Positions 56,318 through 63,863 of a stretch of DNA of 64,000 nucleotides are shown here, one piece after another. Position numbers and translations under genes: made by a program. The notes beneath the pieces are model-generated. The model had not been told where the DNA came from and did not search any database. It saw nothing but the letters and a program-made list of their open reading frames with translations. This DNA comes from Archangium lipolyticum (GTDB lineage: Bacteria; Myxococcota; Myxococcia; Myxococcales; Myxococcaceae). The number at the start of each line of letters is the position of its first letter. Position 1 is the first letter of the stretch. Location of the stretch: positions 62,001 through 126,000 of the forward strand of contig NZ_JANKBZ010000008.1 in assembly GCF_024623785.1 (NCBI RefSeq). The letters run 5' to 3'.

Positions 56318-57048
56318 GTAGCGGGCAAGAACAGGCTGTCGATGCTGAAGGCGAAGGAATCGCCTTTGACGCCTAAAGCCTCGGCCTCGTCGTATTTCGC
56401 CTTGTCCCGGTAGACGAGCGCACCTTCGACCTCGATTTCGACCACGGGATCGCCGACGGATGCGCCCCGCCATCCGCGATTGAAGAACGTTACGCGCTCG
56501 GCAAGCGCGATCTTCCCGCCGTGCAGGCGGACAGCTCGGGGCGAAACCTCCATGAGCGGCTCGACGCCATCTTCCCAATTCGTCCGCTCGGGAAAGAACC
56601 GGATGGTGACAGCAATTTCTTGAGCGTCACCCGGCAGATCGAACGTCTTCTCGATGACCTTGAATGCGTAATTATCGGCGTAGAGCTCGAAGCCCATGGC
56701 CTGCCAGAAGCGGATGGATGTCCTCGGCGCGCATTCAATCTCCAGTACGCAGAGATCACACCGCTTGGCTTCCTCCAGCCAGAACTCCGCGAGCTGCCGC
56801 CCCACACCGTGCCGTCGCCACTCCTCCCGAACAGCCAGGATGTCAGGGCCGCGTGTGCCGCCCAGGATGAAGGCCACCGCCTTGTCCTCGGATGGCTCTA
56901 CAGCCACGTAGAGTTCGCCGTTCTGATGGGCGCCGCTCACAATGTTGCGGTTGCAGTGGAAGCAGCCATCCACACCTCTCGCATCTTCGTCGCTGAGCCA
57001 GCGCAGGATTTCCGAAAGGTCCGCATCCGTCGATTCCCTGATTCGCAT
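56314..57048 (-). CDS. GNAT acetyltransferase with C-terminal beta domain
   Basis: 244 residues from MRIRESTDADL at 57048. GNAT core (about 1-135): AFILGGTRGPDILAVREEWRRHGVGRQLAEF contains the acetyl-CoA loop RRHGVG, then FWQAMGFELYA near the end of the fold. A further about 105 residues form an unassigned beta-rich part. Codon use is less GC-rich than in the flanks, as expected of island DNA. Substrate unknown. Confidence 0.82.
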   Translation of the reverse strand: MRIRESTDADLSEILRWLSDEDARGVDGCFHCNRNIVSGAHQNGELYVAVEPSEDKAVAFILGGTRGPDILAVREEWRRHGVGRQLAEFWLEEAKRCDLCVLEIECAPRTSIRFWQAMGFELYADNYAFKVIEKTFDLPGDAQEIAVTIRFFPERTNWEDGVEPLMEVSPRAVRLHGGKIALAERVTFFNRGWRGASVGDPVVEIEVEGALVYRDKAKYDEAEALGVKGDSFAFSIDSLFLPAT

Positions 57049-57301
57049 CCACGCTCCAATCAAGCTTCGGTTACATACCCGTCGGCAGCATGCCATCGAC
57101 TGGGCGGAACATGCTCGCCTGTTCCCATTGTCGGCATCGACACCAGTAGGCCCTCCTGCTGCACTTAGATTCACAGGAGAATCCACCGATGTCGCAGCAT
57201 CCTGACCTTTGCGCTACACGCGTCCCATGAACGAGAAGCTGCAACGTGCCCTCTGGGGGTCGCTGCCCGGGCTGCACGACTGCGGTTGGGGGCGTAGGGC
57301 A

Positions 57302-57528
57302 TCACGCCAGGATCTCGATTCCGACCAGGACTCCATCCTGGTCGAAGTCGAGCACCACATCGGGGGGCTCGTATAGGAACCCATGAGTTCGGCCAGCCTG
57401 ATCGACTTCGACATCTTGCAGGTCTCACCGGGGTGACTCGGGAGGCGCAAATAGGCCACGTCCTGATCGTCTTCGGAGACTCGTAGCTCGAAGCGCCCGA
57501 GCTTCTTCTTGGAATCCGTCTGCCCCAT
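57302..57528 (-). pseudogene. DUF2283 protein gene with single-base frameshift
   Basis: The first frame reads GRFELRVSEDDQDVAYLRLP and KMSKSIRLAELMG, then goes off-track. The next frame reads PPDVVLDFDQDGVLVGIEIL followed by a stop, the classical end of DUF2283. Adding one base to the six-C run (minus strand, 57362-57367) joins them into a 75-residue protein. Either a homopolymer error or a real inactivating deletion. Confidence 0.75.
57409..57441 (-). repeat. 33-base exact repeat, copy A
   Basis: Identical to 60828-60860. In this copy the bases lie inside the DUF2283 reading frame (coding P-S-H-P-G-E-T-C-K-M-S); in the other they form the region around an ATG upstream of ppx. Confidence 0.9.
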
Positions 57529-57548
57529 TACGGCCTCCAGGCCAGGAA

Positions 57549-57773
57549 CTACGGCGTTTCCCCCAGCTCACGAAGCTTGCCGCGTGCAATCTCGTTCAGC
57601 GGCTGCTTCTGGAGGATGCGGCGGTAGAGCCGCACCTTCTCGGCCGACTCACGTGCCAGCGCCGCCTCCAAGGTGAGAACCTGCACGTGCTCCGGGTCCA
57701 ACGCCTGGGCCATGCCGAGCTGCCGACTCGCCTCGCCGTCTTCTCCCATCAGGAAATAGATGAATCCGAATTC
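57549..57773 (-). pseudogene. 3' remnant of a TPR gene cut by IS DNA
   Basis: The minus-strand frame is open from the IS junction (about 57773) and reads RVEFGFIYFLMGEDGEASRQ, then ALDPEHVQVLTLEAALARES and ILQKQPLNEIARGKLRELGE before the stop. That is the end of a TPR protein. Its 5' portion was lost where the IS3 fragment begins. Confidence 0.65.
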
Positions 57774-58345
57774 AACCCGTGGCTCCCAACATCCTCGAGC
57801 GCAACTTCTCCCCCGGCCAGCCCAACAGCACTTGGGCCACGGACATTACCTACGTGGGGACCAGGCAGGGCTGGCTGTACCTGGCCGTCGTCATGGACCT
57901 CTTCTCGCGCAAGGTGGTGGGCTGGTCCATGAGCGAGCACATCGACCGGCACCTGGTGCTCAACGCGCTGGACATGGCGCTCGAGGGACGCCAGCCACCG
58001 CGAGGGCTGCTGCACCACTCGGACCGGGGTAGCCAATACACCAGCGAGGACTACCAGAAGGCGCTGACCGCTCGCGGGATTCAATGCAGCATGTCTCGCA
58101 AGGGCAACTGCTGGGACAATGCCGTGGTGGAGAGCTTCTTCAGCAGCTTGAAGCAGGAGTTCGTCTACACCACCGACTTCGCCACGCACGAGCAGGCTCG
58201 TACGGCACTCTTCGAGTACATCGAGGTCTTCTACAACCGCCAGAGGCGGCACTCGCCGCTGGGCTATGTCAGCCCAGTGGATTTTGAGCTTGCGGCCTTA
58301 CCGCAAAAGTTGGCATCTTAATCCTACTGTCCACGTAACCGGGGC
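57773..58345 (+). mobile_element. truncated IS3-family element with orfB C-terminal part
   Basis: The transposase frame (coding from about 57773, ATG-less; first Met-like start GTG 57779, stop 58321) encodes PVAPNILERNF, then the rve integrase core with all DDE residues: WATDITYVG, LLHHSDRGSQY and WDNAVVESFF. The N-terminal HTH and orfA are missing. Downstream, TGTCCACGTAACCGGGGCAAG at about 58329 resembles an IS3-type terminal repeat, so the right end seems preserved and the left end deleted. Confidence 0.85.
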
Positions 58346-58441
58346 AAGCCCACTCCAGGTCTCGCCCGGCTCCGAGGACGGCCACGTCCAGGCCCTCGGA
58401 GTTGCCCGGGGCGGAGATCCGCAAGTTGAGGTTCTAGCCCC

Positions 58442-59452
58442 TCACTCCTTCTTTAGAAGAGGCTCAAGCTCCGCAAAGAGTTCTTCGATCATCTTCATCG
58501 AATAAACTTTGGCCCCCCACTGCTTATCTAGTCGCCGCCGCACAATTCGCTCACGCATGCGCGCATCTGCGACAACGAATTGAGCTACGGGCAGTGCAAC
58601 CGAGAGCATGTCAATGTCCATGACATCGCCCATTTGCACAGGCTCACTTCCGGTTACAAGGTCAGACCACAAGTGCCCCCGGATCAGCGGTGTTGGTAGG
58701 CACTGACAGTGAGCGGAGCCGTAAAATGTACGCAGGCCTTCAAATCCTGGGGGACGCCCACCTGCTCGGTCCCAGAAGGCGCGATGAGCACCGTAGATCC
58801 GCAGCAGGTTTAGCTGAGCTTCAGGTTGGCCCTGCGCTTCGCGTACCTGCGCAATACGGTATTCAAGAACCTGAAGTTCAGTCTGAATCTCCTCAACAAG
58901 TTGCTGCTCGAAGGTCCTTCCCTCCCGTACCAACTGCTGGCGGAGTTTCTCTGTGTCAGAAACCGTTGCCGACTTGGCAGCCGCTCGCCCCCTCGTCAGC
59001 TCCGCTGGGCTTTTCTGAAAGGCGTATACAAAAAGCCCGCGATCAATAGCCGCCTGAAGCTTGGCCACCGGATCTCGGTCAAAAAAGGTGGCTTGCGGCA
59101 GCTCGATCTCGCCACGCCCCTCGATAAAGGCCAGCATGGCGTGCTGCATCTGGCTATTGACCACCTCGTAACGATGGCAAAACCTGATTCCAAAGGAGAG
59201 TTGCGCAAACTTCTTGGCTATCAGATTAGCCACCTTGGCATTTTCATACTCTTCCCACTGGTCTGCTTGCGGACAAAGCAGCCGCCCCTGACGACCAAGT
59301 TCGAGGACAAGGCTCTGAAGTTGCTGGAGGCGGCGAACCTCCTTTTCTGTCCGCGAAACACCTCCGTCGAGAAGTTTGGCCATCGAACTCACCACCGAGG
59401 TGTCCAGCCAAAGTACGGGTAACCGAGGTCTTTCAACACGAACAGTGGGCAT
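58442..59452 (-). CDS. PIN-like domain protein, unknown
   Basis: 336 residues from ATG 59452 (MPTVRVERPRLPVLWLDTS); a GTG at 59506 would add 18 residues. The beginning LPVLWLDTSVVSSM has the first acidic residue of a PIN nuclease and the end DIDMLSVALPVAQFVVADARM the later acidic cluster of PIN-like proteins, with a 200-residue helical part between them. PIN domains are metal-dependent ribonucleases. Lower GC and different codon use from the flanks. In a decayed island this is the only large intact gene besides the GNAT. A defence or RNA-cleaving role is speculative. Confidence 0.6.
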   Translation of the reverse strand: MPTVRVERPRLPVLWLDTSVVSSMAKLLDGGVSRTEKEVRRLQQLQSLVLELGRQGRLLCPQADQWEEYENAKVANLIAKKFAQLSFGIRFCHRYEVVNSQMQHAMLAFIEGRGEIELPQATFFDRDPVAKLQAAIDRGLFVYAFQKSPAELTRGRAAAKSATVSDTEKLRQQLVREGRTFEQQLVEEIQTELQVLEYRIAQVREAQGQPEAQLNLLRIYGAHRAFWDRAGGRPPGFEGLRTFYGSAHCQCLPTPLIRGHLWSDLVTGSEPVQMGDVMDIDMLSVALPVAQFVVADARMRERIVRRRLDKQWGAKVYSMKMIEELFAELEPLLKKE

Positions 59453-59628
59453 AGATAGAAGGATGCTCGCTCCTTGGCGGGCAGGTGCGAAATATGAGTG
59501 GTTCACGGCTCAGAGAACCATCGGTAGAAGACACGCCGTGGGCAAATTACGGGCAACCACATCGTCCGTTTTCGACCGCTCCAACCCCCTCTCCAGGGGA
59601 GGAATGGCCGTGCGCCCGTCATTTTCAC

Positions 59629-59749
59629 GACTGTTAATCACTAGGTCCGAGGTTCGAGTCCTCGTCGGGGAGCTGAAGAAGGGCGTCAGGTGAAAACCTG
59701 GCGCCCTTTTTCTTTTGCCCTCCCCTGCCTCCGGGCACAACGCGGGCAG
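59629..59749 (+). repeat. attR: direct repeat of tRNA-Asn 3' half
   Basis: Matches 55528-55648 with three substitutions. It lacks the 5' half of the tRNA, so it is no functional tRNA gene. Right boundary of the island, followed by ancestral DNA. Confidence 0.93.
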
Positions 59750-59882
59750 TTCAAGGGCAGGGACCTGCGGAAGCTCACTCAGCTTCGAGAAGTACGGCGG
59801 CTGCTGATCGCATCTTGGCCCATGGCAGGACCTCAATCGGTTCTTCGGCTCGGCCTTGCCGGTGCCACGGTGGCGGAAGCGC

Positions 59883-60812
59883 TCATGAGTGGGTGGCTCC
59901 GAAATGGTGCGCGAGCAGGCCCCAACACAGGCCCCGGTCGCTCACGAGGCAGCGGTCGAGCCCGAGTGCCCGAAGACCATCGAGCAGGATGAGGGCACCG
60001 GCGGGAATCACGTCCTCGCGCTTGGGCTGGAGGCCGGGCAGCTTCTGGCGCTCGGCGAGCGACAACCCGCACAACTTGTCCGCCAACGCCTCCAATTGGA
60101 CGAGCAGGAGGGTGCCGCCGTGCACGCGCTCGGAGTCGTACGGGTCGATGGAGTGCTGCACGGCGAAGAGCGTCGTCACCGTGCCGGACATGCCCACGAG
60201 CCGGGCGCCCGGCGGGCAGGGAGGCAGGGCGGAGAACGTCTCGCGCAGGTGGGCCTCCACGCGGGCCCGGTCCTCGGCGGTCAGCGGATCCGACGTCACG
60301 TAGCGCTCGGTCATGCGCACCGAGCCCACATCGAAGCTGTGGCAGAAGGACACGCGGCCCTGGGTGTCGCCATAGATGAACTCGGTGGAGCCGCCACCGG
60401 TATCCATCACCACGAGGGGCCCCGAGGCGTCACGCCCGAAGTCCGCGTAGGCCGAGGTGAAGCACAGCTGCGCCTCCCATTCGCCGGAGATGATGTCCAC
60501 GGTGACGCCAGCGCGCTGTCTGGCGGCGGAGAGGAACCCGGCACCGTTCTCCGCGTCGCGCGCGGCGCTGGTGGCGGACACGGCGATGGCCTCCGCGCCG
60601 AGGCTCCGGGCCTCGGAGGCGAAATCGGAGAGCACCTGGAGGGTGTCCTCCATGCCCTCGGGCGAGAGGCGGCGGCTCTTGTCCACGCCCCGGCCCAGGC
60701 GGGTGATTTCAGCGCGCTCTCGAACGGCCTGGAAGCGGCCATCGGGCTGTCGGTCGGCGACGAGCAGGAGGACCGCGTTGGTCCCCACGTCGATGGTGGC
60801 GTACCGAGGCAT
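59883..60812 (-). CDS. Ppx/GppA family phosphatase
   Basis: 309 residues from MPRYATIDVGTNAVLLLVAD at 60812; an ATG at 60833 adds MSDKLRR, but lies in a 33-base repeat copied from or to the island. ASKHA fold: DVGTN phosphate loop, SATSAARDAENG, SGEWEAQLCF, VVMDTGGGSTEFIYG and GMSGTVTTL. Hydrolyses polyphosphate or pppGpp. About 310 residues is the short form lacking the C-terminal HD-like domain. Divergent from the sigma factor gene. Confidence 0.92.
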   Translation of the reverse strand: MPRYATIDVGTNAVLLLVADRQPDGRFQAVRERAEITRLGRGVDKSRRLSPEGMEDTLQVLSDFASEARSLGAEAIAVSATSAARDAENGAGFLSAARQRAGVTVDIISGEWEAQLCFTSAYADFGRDASGPLVVMDTGGGSTEFIYGDTQGRVSFCHSFDVGSVRMTERYVTSDPLTAEDRARVEAHLRETFSALPPCPPGARLVGMSGTVTTLFAVQHSIDPYDSERVHGGTLLLVQLEALADKLCGLSLAERQKLPGLQPKREDVIPAGALILLDGLRALGLDRCLVSDRGLCWGLLAHHFGATHS

Positions 60813-60827
60813 TCGCCGGAGCTTATC

Positions 60828-60860
60828 CGACATCTTGCAGGTCTCACCGGGGTGACTCGG
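60828..60860 (-). repeat. 33-base exact repeat, copy B, in the ppx leader
   Basis: Same bases as 57409-57441. Here they cover the upstream candidate ATG of ppx and part of the divergent promoter region shared with the sigma factor gene. Confidence 0.9.
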
Positions 60861-60913
60861 ATGCGTCCTTGACCCCCTGGCGTGGCGGGAGGAAAGAGAG
60901 GCACAGGTACACC

Positions 60914-61459
60914 ATGAGCCTGAGTCCCGAAGTGGTGGAGGTGCTCGTCGAGCACCACCGGAAGTTCCTGGACTTCCTCGTCCCCCGTGTCGGTACGCCC
61001 GAGGCGGCCGAGGAGCTCCTCCAGGCCGCCTTCGTCAAGGGCATGGAGAGCGGCAGCTCCCCGCGGGAGGAGGATCGCGCGGTGGCCTGGTTCTACCGGC
61101 TGCTGCGCAACGCGCTGGTGGACGCCCACCGCCGCAAGCAACGGGAGCTCCGGGCACTGGAGGCCCAGGCCGCGGAGTCCCCCCTCTCCACCGAGGAGGT
61201 GGAAGACCTCGAGCAAACGGTCTGCGGCTGCGTCACGGAGCTGGCCGACACGCTCAAGCCCGAGTACGCCGCCATCCTCCAGCGCGTGGACCTGGCGGGC
61301 GTCTCCCTCTCCACCTTCGCCGCGGAAGCGGGCATCACCCCCAACAACGCGGCGGTGCGGCTGCACCGGGCCCGCCAGGCACTGGGCCGACGCCTCGTGG
61401 ACCTCTGTGGGACGTGTTGTACGCACGGGTGCGTGGACTGCACCTGCACCCCCCGGTAA
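60914..61459 (+). CDS. ECF sigma factor with Cys-rich C-terminus (CorE-like)
   Basis: 181 residues. Sigma region 2 (VPRVGTPEAAEELLQAAFVKG, AVAWFYRLLRNALVDAHRR) and region 4 (EYAAILQRVDLAGVSLSTFAAEAG, NNAAVRLHRARQALG). The C-terminal tail LCGTCCTHGCVDCTC places Cys at 165, 168, 169, 173, 176 and 178 with His171. This is the mark of metal-dependent CorE-type ECF factors, which need no anti-sigma factor. Next gene is a CDF metal exporter, so a Zn/Cd or Cu response is likely. Confidence 0.87.
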   Translation: MSLSPEVVEVLVEHHRKFLDFLVPRVGTPEAAEELLQAAFVKGMESGSSPREEDRAVAWFYRLLRNALVDAHRRKQRELRALEAQAAESPLSTEEVEDLEQTVCGCVTELADTLKPEYAAILQRVDLAGVSLSTFAAEAGITPNNAAVRLHRARQALGRRLVDLCGTCCTHGCVDCTCTPR

Positions 61460-61643
61460 GCACAGCCCGTCTGGAAGCACTGAGGAAGCGTGAGGCAGCT
61501 TCCAGCGTGTCATTTGTGAAGGGGGCACACCGGCCGCTGTAATCCACGCGGAAACCGGGCGTCAGCACGGGTGAGGGACAGGAGCCCCGGTGCCCATGAG
61601 GGCCGGGCCCCCTCCCCTGCACCCGGTTTTCAGGAGGGCTGGC

Positions 61644-62606
61644 ATGTCAGGCCACCACCAACACTCCCACTCCACCCCGTCTCCCGGACGGGCCTTCGCC
61701 GTCGGCGTGGCGCTCAACGTGGGCTTCGTCGCCGTCGAGGCCACCTTCGGCATCCTCTCCAACTCCCTCGCGCTGCTCGCCGACGCCGGGCACAACCTGA
61801 GCGACGTCCTCGGCCTCTTGCTGGCCTGGGGGGCAACCCTCCTGGCCCAGCAGCGCCCGACCCCACGGCGCACCTACGGGCTGCGCGGTTCATCCATCCT
61901 GGCGGCCCTCTTCAACGCCCTCTTCCTGCTCGTCGCGGTGGGCGGCATCGCCTGGGAAGCCATCCAGCGCCTGGGGAAGCCCGCTCCCGTCGCCAGCACC
62001 ACCGTCATGCTCGTGGCCGGCGTGGGCATCGTCATCAACACCGCCACGGCGTTGCTCTTCTGGAAGGGCCGCGAGCGCGACGCCAACATCCGCGGCGCAT
62101 TCCTCCACATGGCCGCCGACGCCGGCGTCTCGCTGGGCGTCGTCCTGGCGGGTGCCCTCATCCACTTCACCGGTTGGGCGTGGATGGACCCGGTGGTGAC
62201 GCTCGCCATCGCCGCCCTCATCGTCCTCGGCACCTGGGGGCTGCTGAAGGAGGCGGTGGACCTGGCGCTCCACGCTGTCCCCCGGGGCATCAACCTGGCG
62301 GCCGTGGAGGCGCGGCTCGCCCAGGCCCCCGGAGTCACCCGGGTGCATGACCTGCACGTCTGGGGAATGAGCACCACCGAGACGGCCCTCACGGCCCACC
62401 TCGTCATGCCCCGGGCTCCTGACGGCGACGGCTTCCTCGCGGGTCTGAAGCAGCAGCTCCATGACGAGTTCGGCATCGAGCACGTCACCCTCCAAATCGA
62501 GCAGGGCGCACTCACCCACTGCTGCTCTCTCCAGGAGCCCACGCAGAGCCGGCCCACCGCCCACGCCGGGTGCGGAGGCCACCATGTAGTCGATGGCGCG
62601 CGGTAG
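61644..62606 (+). CDS. cation diffusion facilitator (Zn/Cd-type exporter)
   Basis: 320 residues from ATG 61644 with CAGGAGGG at 61631-61638. Six TM helices. His-rich start (SGHHQHSHS). Metal-site motifs HNLSD in TM2 (LLADAGHNLSDVLGL) and HMAAD in TM5 (AFLHMAADAGVSLGV): the HxxxD/HxxxD pattern of Zn2+/Cd2+-exporting ZnT members. A cytoplasmic C-terminal domain ends with a Cys/His tail (THCCSL, GCGGHH). Exports metal against protons at the inner membrane. Probably controlled by the preceding CorE-like sigma factor. Confidence 0.93.
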   Translation: MSGHHQHSHSTPSPGRAFAVGVALNVGFVAVEATFGILSNSLALLADAGHNLSDVLGLLLAWGATLLAQQRPTPRRTYGLRGSSILAALFNALFLLVAVGGIAWEAIQRLGKPAPVASTTVMLVAGVGIVINTATALLFWKGRERDANIRGAFLHMAADAGVSLGVVLAGALIHFTGWAWMDPVVTLAIAALIVLGTWGLLKEAVDLALHAVPRGINLAAVEARLAQAPGVTRVHDLHVWGMSTTETALTAHLVMPRAPDGDGFLAGLKQQLHDEFGIEHVTLQIEQGALTHCCSLQEPTQSRPTAHAGCGGHHVVDGAR

Positions 62607-62706
62607 CGAGCTGGCGTGCTGCCTTTTCGGAGGCAGCGCGCAACTCGCCGGGCCCTCTCACCGAAAATCGAGGCAGGTTTTCGATCCCCCCCTTCAGAGG
62701 CCCTCC

Positions 62707-63555
62707 ATGAACGTCCAGCGTCCGCCCTCACCTGCTACTGCCCGGCTCACCGCCACCCGCACGGCCAGTGCTGCCGCGTTGCCCGTGCCCCCTCCCGGGC
62801 TGCGCGAGGGTGACAAGGGCCCGAAGGTGCAGCAGCTCCAGAATGCGCTGGTGAAGCTCGGCTACATGACGAAGGCGCAGGTGACCACCGGCCCCGGCAT
62901 CTTCGGTCCCAAGACGGAAGCCGCGGTGAAGAAGTTCCAGGCGGACAAGAAGCTGCCCACCACCGGCTACTACGGCGAGCTGACGCACGCGGCCCTCAAG
63001 AAAGCCCTGGGCGGCTCGTCCAAGCCCCCGGTGGAGGGCCCCTCCAAGCCGGGCTCGAAGCCGGGCACCTTCACCAAGCCGCCCGTCATCAGCGCCCCCT
63101 CCCCCAACTACAACGAGCGCGGCGGCAAGGACATCGACACCATCGTCCTGCACCACACGGCCTCCAACGATGGCAAGGGCGACCTGGCCTGGATGCGCAA
63201 CCCGAAGAGCCAGGTGTCCGCGCACTACATGGTGGACCGCGACGGCAAAATCTACCAGCTCGTCGGTGACAGCAAGCGCGCCTGGCACGCGGGCCAGGGC
63301 GCGCTGCATGGCGTGCCCACCGACGTCAACGGGCGCTCCATCGGCATTGAGATCGTCAACGACGGCAGCGGCAAGACGCCCTTCACCGACGCTCAGTACA
63401 AGGCCCTCACCCAGCTCACCGGCTACCTCAAGCAGGAGTACAAGGTGCCGATGAACAACATCGTCGGGCACAAGGACGTCGCCGTCCCCAAGGGCCGCAA
63501 GAACGACCCGGCCGCCAACTTCGATTGGAACCGGCTGCGCAAGGGCATCTCCTGA
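62707..63555 (+). CDS. peptidoglycan-binding / N-acetylmuramoyl-L-alanine amidase
   Basis: 282 residues from ATG 62707. Peptidoglycan-binding domain (about 38-102, GDKGPKVQQLQNALVKLGYM...FGPKTEAAVKKFQADKKL), Pro/Ser linker, then an Amidase_2/PGRP domain (about 145-282) with zinc ligands in IVLHHTASND, the aromatic site AHYMVDRDGKIYQL and IVGHKDVA. Cleaves the MurNAc-L-Ala bond. No signal peptide, so export by a non-Sec route or lysis-linked use is possible. Confidence 0.9.
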   Translation: MNVQRPPSPATARLTATRTASAAALPVPPPGLREGDKGPKVQQLQNALVKLGYMTKAQVTTGPGIFGPKTEAAVKKFQADKKLPTTGYYGELTHAALKKALGGSSKPPVEGPSKPGSKPGTFTKPPVISAPSPNYNERGGKDIDTIVLHHTASNDGKGDLAWMRNPKSQVSAHYMVDRDGKIYQLVGDSKRAWHAGQGALHGVPTDVNGRSIGIEIVNDGSGKTPFTDAQYKALTQLTGYLKQEYKVPMNNIVGHKDVAVPKGRKNDPAANFDWNRLRKGIS

Positions 63556-63563
63556 GGTCGTAG

Positions 63564-63592
63564 GAGAGGCTTCAATCACCTCGGGGCCTCTC
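63564..63592 (+). terminator. weak hairpin after the amidase gene
   Basis: GAGAGGC and GCCTCTC pair around a 15-base loop eight bases after the stop. No long T-tract. Confidence 0.45.
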
Positions 63593-63627
63593 TCATCCCC
63601 GGTGTGGACCGGCACTCGCCACCCCCC

Positions 63628-63863
63628 TCAGGATGGCAGAGGCCCGTCGGCGTGCTTCTCGCCGAGGCCGGGCGTGAGGCGCACCCACGGGCTGCGGCAG
63701 GGCCCTTCCTCACAGGTGCCTTTCACCCTCCTCCTCGCCGGCCACTTCCACCTGGATGGTGAGACGGATGTGAATGACTCCGGGGGTGACGCTTGGATCG
63801 GCTTGCTCCGGAATCGGTGATCGCGATGGTCCGGCGCACGCATTGGAGCTCTCGCAGGGTCAT
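63628..63863 (-). pseudogene. probable multi-frameshift remnant
   Basis: An ATG overlapping the TGA of the upstream gene starts TLRELQCVRRTIAITDSGAS. Plausible protein text then continues in a second frame (VTPGVIHIRLTIQVEVAGEE) and in a third (TCEEGPCRSPWVRLTPGLGE...GPLPS) before a stop. Together they would make about 78 residues if two indels are repaired. No frame alone looks complete. Could be a decayed gene or sequence errors. Confidence 0.4.

Larger units (their letters stand above)
55528..59749 (+). mobile_element. small decayed genomic island in tRNA-Asn
   Basis: One period of 4101 bases between the two 121-base direct repeats. Contents: integrase remnant, GNAT, frameshifted DUF2283 gene, TPR gene remnant, 5'-truncated IS3-type transposase and a PIN-like protein. 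AT content rises locally, especially in 56.5-57.1 and 58.4-59.5 kb. The integrase is incomplete and lacks two catalytic residues, so excision by its own enzyme is unlikely. Confidence 0.88.

Noticed and set aside
59629..59701. Second tRNA-Asn
   Set aside because: Only the 3' half is present; it is the attR copy of the island boundary.
59690..59992. Protein beginning MKTWRPFSFALPC after attR
   Set aside because: The peptide is the translation of the att repeat itself, also seen after attL, and the rest has no family features.
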